From positions 930,001 through 994,000 of the forward strand of contig JAHBBC010000004.1 of the NCBI GenBank assembly GCA_019915015.1: 64,000 nt of DNA, in the 5' to 3' direction. The position numbers and the translations under genes were made by a program. Numbering within the stretch: position 1 is the first letter of the stretch; each line of letters opens with the position of its first letter. This DNA comes from Auriscalpium vulgare. Taxonomy: Eukaryota; Basidiomycota; Agaricomycetes; Russulales; Auriscalpiaceae. Below the pieces are notes generated by a model, which saw only the letters and a program-made list of their open reading frames with translations, made no database searches and was not told where the DNA came from. Positions 54,970 through 64,000 of this stretch are shown piece by piece.

Positions 54970-56957
54970 TTATATATATGATACCTCAGAGCGAAAAAGT
55001 AATAATACCAGGGATTCATCTTCCGCCAAGGCTTTACGGGATGGACAGGCGTGTTCGGGAAACGTCCCTGCCTCTCGGCTACCTTCAGGTCCTCTCCACT
55101 CTTCAAAACTCGGCGCAATTATCGCGGAGGATTCATGACAATCTAGGATAGATGATTCTTCGCGAGTTAGCGGACCAGACGCCAAGAACGAGGAAAGTAT
55201 ATCGTCCGGATCAATCGGATATTGACACGCCATGAGGTGTTTCAAACACCTTTCGCATTCTGGTCGACTTCCGCTACACTACATATATTCCACGATCAGC
55301 TCGGCTCACATCCGCAAGAATACGAGTACACTCACCCTACGTTTAAGCTGACGACAATAAAAACAAGCCCGACCATTCGACAGGCGTAGAAGTGAGAACT
55401 CTTCTGCGAACAGGGGTTGATCGTCTTCAGTATACACTCCCTGCTCGCCTGTCTCTTGCAGCCGCGGCTCGTAATCCTCTCCCAGACAAACCTCTCCCAG
55501 ACGAACCACTTCACTCGGAGTGAGTGGATTCGTCCATGCGACGCCTGTATCTAGCGCCCTCGGCTCATGCTCTAGCAAGCCCTCTCCCAGACGAATCACT
55601 TCACTCGGAGTAAGTGGATTCATCCATGCGAGTAAAACCTTGTCGTCATCTTGTAGACGTGATGAATCATTGATGAGCGTGAAGTCGCCCCCGGCAGTCC
55701 CAAGGCGCTCTCCGGCATCATCGTCTCCTGGGAAAGGTCGCTTGCGGAGGACCGATGCGGTGGGTCGGTCGGCGAGCGCCGGCGGGTGGAAGGAAAAGGG
55801 AGAGTCGCATCCGGATGCGCCAAGTTCTCCTGCATCTCCGGGTTGGAAGGCGGGCGCGCCGAGGCCCGCGTGTGCGACGGGTGGCTGGAGTTCGGCGGCG
55901 GAGGGGTGTGCCAGCGCACGGGGCCCGCGACGCCCCCCCAGTCCAGGTCCTCCGCCGCCGAACTCGCCGAGAGCAAGGTGGGCGGAGGAGTATGCTGCTG
56001 TGCCTGGTAGGGAAAATAGCGGGTCGGCGGGGATCCCCCAGTGGTGGGGTGGGGGGAGTGTCGAGGAAACGCCAGTACGGATGTTGAGGCTGTCCGAAAG
56101 AGACTGGACGATACCTCTTCCATTCGAGAGATAACCATCAACATCGCCCGACGGAGGATCGACGGCAAGAAAAAAGTCCTCGACGCTCTGATGATAACTC
56201 GTTTGATGGCTTGCAACTTGATTGGGCAAGGTATGTGCGTTCGGTGGAGGAATTTTGAGAGGGAAAGCGATGTCGTCCGCGGAAGTAATTGCGGCGCTAT
56301 TCGCGAAGGAGGGCAACATCTCATCTTCCATCGTTCTACCGCCATCGGTCGTCCCAATCGAACTTCTGCCAGAACATGAGGTCTGATAGAGCTGTTGCAA
56401 GTCGATGGAATGGCGGGGAACGGGTTTGGGGATGATCTCCTGATCAGGAAACTGGGGATGACCGCCATGGCAGAAGAATTCGACAACATCGCGCTCGAAT
56501 AACTGCGATGCCGCAAAGTATGAATAACCAGACCCAAGCGCTGCCGTTTGCGATGGCGCGTCTACACAATCAACAAAAAAAATCCGCTCAGTTCCGCGGG
56601 TCTGAATGGAGCACGGCATGCACATACCGTATTCAAGCACAACGTTGCCCTCCGCAGGACGATCATCGATCCAACCGGGGCCTCCAACCTCTCCCTTGTC
56701 CTGAGGAAATGACGAATCATCGTAGGTGGGATCTGGAAGGAGCCTGACACGGTCATTCATCCCATAGACTGTGATGACGGACGCCGTCGGTCAAAGTCTA
56801 TAACCTTTTAATGGGCAGCACCGCACTCACCACCATCGGCAAATAATCCATCGCTGGGCCAGCCTGGAAGGTCTTCGATTAAAACTGCGGCTCCAGCACC
56901 GTCCCATACTTCAGAGTAGTTAGCAAAAGTTTTAAAGTCGAGCGAGCGATCCAACAT
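54970..56957 (-). CDS. Zn(II)2Cys6 transcription factor, paralogue without homeodomains, 600 aa
   Basis: Four exons join in phase: 56831-56957, 56628-56768, 55336-56561, 54970-55278. The first exons match the block A gene closely (MLDRSLDF versus MSDRTLDF; PQDKGEVGGP versus PQDEGEIGGP; DAPSQTAAL). The zinc cluster uses C489, C492, C499, C506, C509 and C516, exact CX2CX6CX6CX2CX6C, and as in block A the third Cys is the first codon after an intron. The FPGDDDAG segment runs directly into the region before the cluster, with no homeodomain, and an NPLTPSEV-RLGE unit is duplicated. The C-terminus is short: the frame stops where block A continues into homeodomain 2, and degenerate matching sequence follows. 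Predicted nuclear regulator; targets unknown. Confidence 0.8.
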
Positions 56958-58289
56958 GGCTGTGCATAGAAAGCGCAATCAAGCGGAAACTGAAACGGCG
57001 ACCTGCACAACAAATGTGCCGCACACGGTCACTTATAATTCGTCTACTTCTTCATCCCACATCGCATACTACACTCTTAAAACAATGACTCACCCTTCTC
57101 GTTCTCTCCGTAAAGGCACAAGCTGACCAGCTCGACGCTCGCGCCGCCTCGGTTAGTCAACTCGTATCCCATCCGACCGACCTACCACCGTCAGGCACCC
57201 CACATCAGTCGTTCGTCGCAGAGGCCTTCGTCCTGTGCATACGATCTAAAAACACCGTATGCTGGGCCTGCCTTGGAAACATATCAGACAGCCGCCTCAC
57301 CTTCTCGCTCTCCCAGTTGATCTCACCCGTTCGCACCGTAAAGTCACAAGCTGACCGGCTCGACGCACTCGTCGACCATGACCCGATCCAACTAACCTGC
57401 TACCGTCAGACGCTCCGCATCGGTCGTACCGTCGGAGAAGCCTTCGTTCTATGCATGCGATGAGCTGTACATCTAGTCATCTCATCGCACTCACCTGACT
57501 TTTACCTTCGACACGCAGGAGTGATTTTCACCACATAGACCTTCTATATTACCGCACCATCTTCACAGCTTGAGATAGCCGCAGGCCGCAACCAACCGGG
57601 CACACTCACTTGAAAAAATCCAATTGATTTTCACCGCACAGATTCCCCATATCGCCGCATATTCTTCGCATCGGCAGCGCAGCTGAAAGGTGACCGTAAT
57701 GACCGTAAGCACATTGTGCATCAACCAACGGTGCACACTCACCTGAAATTCAATTCATTTTCCCCGCATAGATCTCCTATATCGCCGCAAGAGCAAGCCG
57801 CAGGCGGCGTGGGTTAGATCACCTAGTGATTCCAGCTCATTCCTTGCGCTCTCTACCGTAGCCGACAAACAGCTAAGTCCAACATGGGCGCATGCGATCG
57901 CATACCACATCGTATTGCGATAGACGTTCACTCTACACTTGTATCGGTCCTGCTGATGACAAAAGTCAAAAAACATCGCTGTTTCTGATAAAACTCACTT
58001 AGCAATCCTTTCTCCGGAATCACAACCACATGTGCTCCCTAACCACTAGCAAGCCAACCTACTCACAGATGCTACATATCAGATCCTCACGAGTTACACA
58101 ACACTCACCGATATACGCGCACGACGTCCATCCATTCTCCGACACATATTGCAGAGGCCACACGGAACTCCCACTGCCGGTAGTTTTTTCTCCTTCATTC
58201 CGCACAGCGGTCAGCCTTCTCAGTGTTACGGACCACGTAATTACACTCACCTGGTTATATTTTGACAAATCTGTTTTTTTAGCAGGATT
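56958..58289. other. Intergenic, homologous to 7308-8640
   Basis: No gene is supported. It contains the same intron-like units as block A (AATTGATTTTCACC, GCAGCGCAGCTGAAAG) and short blocks such as GACGAGCTCGACG/GACCAGCTCGACG related between the copies. Confidence 0.4.
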
Positions 58290-59250
58290 GTCCCAGCAGG
58301 TCAACGAGGGACTGACAGACCAGCTGCCTTCAGCACGGTTGCTCCACTCCCATGACCACAACGATCTCGCACCCCGCGCCCTCCTTGCTCCTGTCCAAGC
58401 CGTTCCGCCGCCCGAAGCCAAACTACAAAGAGTCGTGCAAGCAGGCGAACGGCCTCAAGTTCCACAGGACACATGGCTCGTGCGACTTGAAGCCGTCGAA
58501 GGACCTCGAGATGTCGCGGGCCTACAGGGTGTGAACGGCGGTGAGGGCAGGCAACATGACCGATGGAGAGATGCGCCAAGTTGCCAAGCGCTACCAGGCC
58601 GAGCGGCGGCTGCCCAAACCCGGCCCACCCGCGCAGTCCAAGGGCTTCGACTTCCACGTCGACAACGCTCTCGCACCTACCCCCCCCCCCCCCCCCCCCC
58701 CCCCCCCAGCTTGCTCCTGCCCAAGGGCCTCGACTTCCGCGTCGACAACGCTCTCGCACCTACCCCCCAGCTTGCTCCTGCCCATCAAGTACCACAGTAC
58801 ACACGACTCGAAGCTGTCGAAGGACCTCGAGATGGTCGCGCTTGCCTGCTCGCACAGAAGGGTGTGAAAGGTGGTGAGGGCACGGGCACATGTACCGAGG
58901 GACCAATTTGAGCGCGAGGCCGGCCGAGTGGTCGGCAAGCTGGGCGATTTCCAGCGGAGGTATAAGAAAATGAACGGTCTCCGTGCGTACTTTTCCCCTG
59001 CCCTGCACCGAGTGACCCCATGTGTACTAGTACTATACAGTGTATCACTATAGGCATTCTGGCGAGCACAGCGAGCAAGGCCTGCAGCTCCTGTCAGCCA
59101 GAGAGATGGACGAACTCAAGGGCGAGCGACTGCAATGCGTGGGCGACTCTGGCGAGCACGGCAAGGACTCCTGGCCAGCACGGCGGCTGTTCACCCACCG
59201 CCTCCTTCTCTCTCTTCACCACAACTCCACCGCGACAGGACTCTGACCCC
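58290..59250 (+). pseudogene. Decayed C2H2 zinc-finger gene (block B)
   Basis: The relic reads SCKQANGLKFHRTHGSCDLK, then GEMRQVAKRYQAERRLPKPG, FQRRYKKMNGLRA, and after an intron-like gap YHYRHSGEHSEQGLQLLS. These match, in order, the finger, linker and second finger of a conserved basidiomycete C2H2 protein. Cysteines of the first finger are partly lost, a C run of 28 interrupts the middle, and the exon join is out of phase. Paired divergently with the zinc-cluster gene as in block A. Confidence 0.7.
58680..58707. repeat. Homopolymer run of 28 C
   Basis: Uninterrupted C run inside the C2H2 relic. The length may be unreliable in the assembly. Confidence 0.9.
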
Positions 59251-59946
59251 GCTGCAAGACGCCAGCGCAGCTGCGGGCAGTTCACTGGCGTACCCTATAC
59301 ATATGTGTGTCGACTGAGCACGACAAGGGCTCCTGGCGAGCACGGCGGACCGCCCGTGGATACTTCACACATCCAGCCCCGACGCTGGAGCAATCCTGCC
59401 CTCTCTCCACATCAACACATCATACCGCCGCCCTCGTTAGCCGGACGTTTGCTTGTGTTTGCAGACCGCAGTCTCAACTGAGCCGACTCCGCCGGGACTG
59501 GACGTGTTGATTCACCTGCTCACCATCACAGCTTTCACGCTATCATTGGCCCATGGCCGTCTGTCGTCTGCTCATCGAGGGTAACTGTGGTCCGTGGAGT
59601 GCGCGGAAAGGTTGAAGCGATTCCCAGTCAGCCTCATGCCTACTTGTTGACGAATTAATGCCACAGACGGTCATAGGTCGGCCATAAGTATCTTGTCCTA
59701 TCATATGCTCACTCGCTCGCAGCTCAGCTCCGATCTGGACAACCTGCACGGACAGGGCCAAGATAGGACCGTGCATCTACTCTATACCGTAAGGTACGTG
59801 CCGACAACGGCGTGCTCGGAGTGATGTGACAGCGATGACACGCTAACAGCGCTCCGACGATTTGCAGGGCTGGAATGTGCCTACCTTCGACGCGACCTGC
59901 TCTTGCCCTGACAGCTTCCCCGCACCATCCACGCATATTACAGTGC

Positions 59947-61077
59947 TTTGCATATGACTTTGCAGTCGCGCGCGCGCGAATTTGCGTGCCTGTCACTCTC
60001 AGTCACACTTCCTTGTATCTCCTGCAAGGTCAGAGAGTTCGCGAATTCATCGTCTCTTGGATTATCAAGCATCGCAAAACAGTCCCATACTTTGCACATC
60101 TTGTAAACTTGCTCCGATGAGACAGTGGACAATTTATTTTGTCGGTGCCGTGACCAGAAATCTGTCTCAGCCTCTCTGCCAGATGCTAAGACTTGCATAT
60201 CACCCCCTCGATGGCGGCAAACTCAACTGCAATTCATCTCTTCTATTTGAAACACTACTACTGTCTACCTAGACGAAGCCCAGACCAATGAAACATCACG
60301 ACATCAATGTCTCCATCCCGATTCCCAACCGGTTAAGAACACGGCACTGGCATTCAGCCACCCGCATGTCTCGAAGGCAGCAGCTGAGTACGCAGCAGTT
60401 GGCGAGGACGTGCATGTGGACAAGGAAGGCGCAGGCGGAGGAGGTGCAGGCGAAGCGGGGGCGCGCCGCAGGAGCTAGAGGCTGCCAGGTGTCCTCGACG
60501 CTGGCCGGAAGTGTCAATGAATACCAGGATGGCACGGGTCCGGTGACGGAGACTATCTCGATAGGTGCGTGGCACTGTGGGATGCGGTATGCGAACTTTC
60601 AGATGAATGTCCGTTGAGACGGGAGAATGACGCACCAAACCCCAGTCCGAGCAGATGATCTGTAAAGTCCGTCCGATGCTCCCATCCACGGTCTAACATC
60701 AGACAATGATCTGCTAAGAAACAGGAAAAACCTCGGTCCACGTTGAAAGATCATCAAAAGAAAGCATACCATAGAACAATGCGAAACGGCGACCTCGAGT
60801 CAAGTACGGTGTTGTCGAGCTAGCAGTGCTGAGTGAGATTCAGCCTTTCAGGGCCGTCTCGTCGCTTCTCGCCCGAAGCCCGTGATGATGAACCCGGGAA
60901 TGTGTCGACAGGACGATCGGGAGGATTCCTGAACATATAGAGTACCCGATAGACAGAGAAAAGAGCTAGATGATTCCGAATGAACGAAGAGGGCGAGAGA
61001 GGGCGGGGTGTGAAAATGTCACGCATCAGGCACATATCTCGCGCGCGCGACGGCGTGACTGCAAACTCATATGCAAA
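59947..61077. mobile_element. Possible 1.13-kb terminal-inverted-repeat element
   Basis: The left end TTTGCATATGACTTTGCAGT then GCGCGCGCGCGA is mirrored at the right end by TCGCGCGCGCGA...GACTGCAAACTCATATGCAAA. The inverted arms are about 35-40 bp with one small indel. No transposase frame lies inside and no clear target-site duplication is visible. It would be a non-autonomous element if real. Confidence 0.4.
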
Positions 61078-61291
61078 TTCCCCTGCTACGCCATCGCACG
61101 GTGGATCTCCGCCACGTCGGCTGCTCGCGGCAACAGATCGGTGGGAGTATAGGGATTGTGAAATGACAGTTTAAATACAGCCCGGTGGGAATCCTTTTTC
61201 ACCTTGCGACCTTTTGTGACCCTTGTAACCCCTTGTACGGGCTTGAAGCTTGACGTTTGCTCCCTATTTCGCTGATGCGGTTCCGAATAAT

Positions 61292-62596
61292 CACTGCGTT
61301 CAGGGCCCGGATACTACACATTAAAGTATCTCCGACCACGTCAGCTACTCGGAGTCCCGGAAGCGGGGAGTGAAACTCGGCAAGTAGACCGAACAAGACG
61401 GGACCACGTCAAACACTAAGAGTTCGAGTAGACAGCCTGCTCGGACCTTAAGTAGGTAGCCTGCTAACAGTCAAATTAGCTGGGACCAGGTCGTAGTAGG
61501 CTCTCGTGCATTTTCACTTTCTACCAGCTAGTGATCCTTATATGACCCAAATGTAACAGCAATCATTTAATTAACTCAAATATAATTAATACATGTACTA
61601 ATAACCCAGTGACCCCGCAGGCCCGCGTCGCATCGTCGCTCTCTCGAAGAAGTCGTCCGAAGGGTGGGAGGGAATTCGGATCTTGACGCGCCTGGGCGTT
61701 CGGCCGTGGGTGCTCGTGCCTAGCCTGGTGAAACAACAAGGTGAGAACAACACTAAGAGCATAGGCATAGGAAATAACTTACCGCGCATATATCTAGCTC
61801 CGATGGCCAAGGATTCCTCGGTTCTCATCGCGACGCAAGCTCCGCAGGAAGACAAGCCAGTAGCAAAGAGCGCAGTAGCGTAGTACAGACCAGGATAGCA
61901 CAGCAGAGAGGTGATATCGTGGCAGTGCAAGACGAGGTCCGAGTGGGCGCGCGTTATGTAGCTCGGACGCATAGATGTTCGACATATTTACGCACCATGT
62001 ATTTCGATCCAAACGTCATTTGCGCATCTTGACTCGTCTCCTCCTGCTGTCTGTGCGCTCCGAGGCTCCCTCCTGCTCGTTGTCGTCGACTGAAGGTCGG
62101 AGCCGTCGTCAGGGGCTATGACCTGGCGCCTGCGTGCCCTACTCCACGGGTGTGCTCGTCCACGGGTCCTTGATGCGGATGCGCGTGTAATGGTCCTCGT
62201 TGCCAGGGAAAGGGGCGGGAAGTTGGTCGTCACCGGAGATGCATGATGGGAGAAGGTAGAAGTCGAGAGTCAAGCAGAGCGCCGGCGCGCGACTTGACGA
62301 AATCTCTTGCCAAATGATTGCGTCACAGCTCCACACCTCCTACAGCCCGTAGTACATCAGCTACTCGGACAAACTCGACGACGAGAATAACCAGGGAGTT
62401 GCCCCAGCTACTTGAACTCCGATCAGCCAGAGTACTTGCCTTTACCGCGTTCATCTACTTTGATTCCGAGTACGTAATCTACTCCAATCTACTACCGAGT
62501 ACTTTGACTCTGATTACACTATCTACTACACACGCCTCGCACACCTCAAGTAGCTTGTCTTCTTTATATTGGTGAATTCGGGCCCTGAACGCAGTG
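61292..62596. mobile_element. Non-autonomous CACTA-type element, 1305 bp
   Basis: Perfect 18-bp terminal inverted repeats CACTGCGTTCAGGGCCCG (61292-61309) and its complement (62579-62596). A 3-bp target duplication AAT lies immediately outside both ends (61289-61291 and 62597-62599). Inside each end are subterminal repeats of the CTACTCGGA/TCCGAGTAC type, dense at about 62340-62560. CACTG termini, 3-bp duplication and subterminal repeats are diagnostic of CACTA elements, which in fungi include the Plavaka group. No transposase is encoded. The middle (about 61600-61980, minus strand) holds a protein-like piece (MRTEESLAIGARY; RVKIRIPSHPSDDFFERAT) that may be captured host sequence. Confidence 0.8.
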
Positions 62597-64000
62597 AATT
62601 CTGGCAGTCCGCTCGCAGGCGATGCGCTTACCTAACAAAAGACAAAAGAGGACGCGCTCTGTATTTACGGCACACTTTTCCGCGGTTCATTGCCTGAATT
62701 TGCCTCCTCCTCATCAGCGCTGATTCCTACCGACGGCTTCCGTTTGCCAGCGTCGATGCGTCCGCTGCTGTGACGCCGTCTGGCACAGCCCGTGGGCCGT
62801 CGACCCCAGTGCCGCGCGCCATCGCTGGCCTTCACTGGCAAAATCCGTGCATCTTTGCCTGTGGCTCATCCTCCCACAGGGCTCAACTGCGGTGTGACCT
62901 GCCTGCGATTCCCTCAATCACGCCCTTTCGAAACATCGCCAAAAGGTGCGCAAGGCGGCAGGGGACAAAGGCCTTGAACTTCCTTTAAATGGTTTTCGCT
63001 TTCTTCTGGACTTTTCTATCCCCCTTTCCCCACTCTCACCCAGCATCCATACCATCGCTATGTTGAACACTCACCATCACACCAACCTGGCAGCGCACAC
63101 CAATCCTGCCGCACGCCTCAACTCGCATGTATGACCGCACCACGTGCACATACTTCTCCGCGTGCCGTCTTGACCGCGATCGTTTTAGGTGAACGATATC
63201 ATACTCACAGTATATCCTCAGATGGCTCCAAGTCTGCGTAGGGTTGTTGTTCGCGAACTGCAGCGAATATGGAATAGGTCAGAGTGCTTTCAGTTCTTCT
63301 TGCCTGGTGGGGACTTCTTACCAGATGGTGCAGGCCGGATGACGAATCCGTGACGCCAATAACTCTGTGGCGATGCCTTATCCCGCCGGCGGTGCGTTCA
63401 CTTGCACTCGCATCGATCATGATGCTCATCTGTCTTGCTTTCCCCAGTTTCACGATAGATTCTACGCAGATGTCACGCTCGCCGCGGCTCGCCATGCCCA
63501 CTATAACGTTAATCTGCGCATGGAAGACAGAGCTCTGGTGCTCGCTCTCGCAGTGGGAGTCCAGTTGCGGGAAGTTGGACGGGACTTCGGGGAGTACGCC
63601 GGGCTCACCATTACTCACGACGATGTCCGCATATTGATGCCGCAGAGGAAGAGATGCGCAGACCTCGCGGTCCTCGCATGGGTCTTCCATGCGCTGGTAG
63701 GGGTTGCGGCGTACCATTTTTATCTTGTCATTCGGTCGCAGGGCTTAGGGGGGGAATGCCTTGCGTTTGGTGGATGACCGGATCCTAGGTGTATCGTTGC
63801 ATCTGCATTGCAGTAGAGGGTAGGCCAACTTAATTGGCAGTGAGGCAGAAACGTACGGCGTGCATGTGCCGAAGAGTACGGCTGTACTTGGCCTGACTCT
63901 GACACTGGCTCAATAGCGGGCGCTTTGGTGCCAGTAAGTATTGTCCGAAACGTGAAACGTATGATTTATACCAACTACGCTACATAAGCAGCTCAGGATA
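62597..64000. other. No firmly supported gene
   Basis: A minus-strand frame at 63205-63717 (FHAQINVIVGMASRGERDIC) and an overlapping + frame are both open. Neither shows splice context, start support or a known motif, so I do not call either. The final 220 bp show nothing. Confidence 0.3.

Larger units (their letters stand above)
54840..59665. repeat. Block B of the segmental duplication
   Basis: Divergent second copy of 4200-10165 in the same orientation and order. It is about 1 kb shorter, mainly because it lacks the homeodomain segments and some amplified C2H2 units. Confidence 0.75.

Noticed and set aside
63205..63717. 170-codon minus-strand frame
   Set aside because: The overlapping + frame is equally open, and there is no motif, start context or neighbouring exon.

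Overview
The window looks like nuclear DNA of an agaricomycete basidiomycete. It is GC-rich, genes are split by many introns of about 45-65 nt with GT(GC)-AG ends and CTGAC/CTAAC-like branch sites, and the recognisable families (long-form fungal F-box protein, DUF6532, KDZ transposase remnants, Hom1-like homeodomain, KDM3-type JmjC, SGF11) are typical of that group. There is no rRNA, no CRISPR array, no reverse transcriptase and no tRNA that I could support. All assignments come from reading the sequence and from remembered family motifs; no search was run.

Layout. 0-2.7 kb: the 3' end of an acidic protein gene, then an F-box gene. 4.1-10.2 kb: block A, a six-exon transcription-factor gene (predicted 961 aa) with two homeodomains around a Zn(II)2Cys6 cluster, divergent from a decayed, tandemly amplified C2H2 zinc-finger gene. 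10.2-14 kb: short, weakly supported gene pieces. 14.1-17.5 kb: first copy (D1) of a 3.45-kb repeat holding relics of importin-beta and a KDZ transposase. 18.5-19.5 kb: a DUF6532 gene with two GC-AG introns. 21.3-22.7 kb: an uncharacterised RS-rich protein, followed by a 3 x 249-bp tandem repeat carrying splice signals. 25.6 kb: a PDK1-like kinase relic. 27.3-32.3 kb: an eight-exon gene for a very acidic protein of 1547 aa. 32.8-34.6 kb: an inverted-duplicate copy and a NADPH-oxidase-like relic. 35.1-37.9 kb: a nine-exon JmjC gene (791 aa). 42.5-44.7 kb: an intact SGF11 gene abutting a truncated, frameshifted CBS-domain gene. 46.2-49.6 kb: second copy (D2) of the 3.45-kb repeat. 51.3-53.7 kb: 500-bp direct repeats around the inverted copy of 33 kb. 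54.8-59.7 kb: block B, a second copy of block A whose transcription factor (600 aa) has the zinc cluster but no homeodomain. 59.9-62.6 kb: two terminal-inverted-repeat elements, one a clear CACTA-type element with an AAT target duplication.

How it fits together. Three large duplications (A/B direct, D1/D2 direct, 33k/52k inverted) and several tandem arrays show that ectopic duplication dominates this region. Apparently intact single-copy genes (F-box, DUF6532, acidic 1547-aa protein, JmjC, SGF11) sit between decayed pieces of host genes that still contain introns, so the pieces moved as DNA and not as mRNA. Three predicted nuclear regulators (two transcription factors and a histone demethylase-type protein) plus a SAGA deubiquitinase-module subunit lie within 55 kb, but nothing in the sequence shows that they act together.

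The most unusual single object is the block A transcription factor. All six exons join in phase, and the zinc cluster has perfect CX2CX6CX6CX2CX6C spacing only after an intron is removed. Each homeodomain recognition helix is likewise restored only by removing an intron at the same position.
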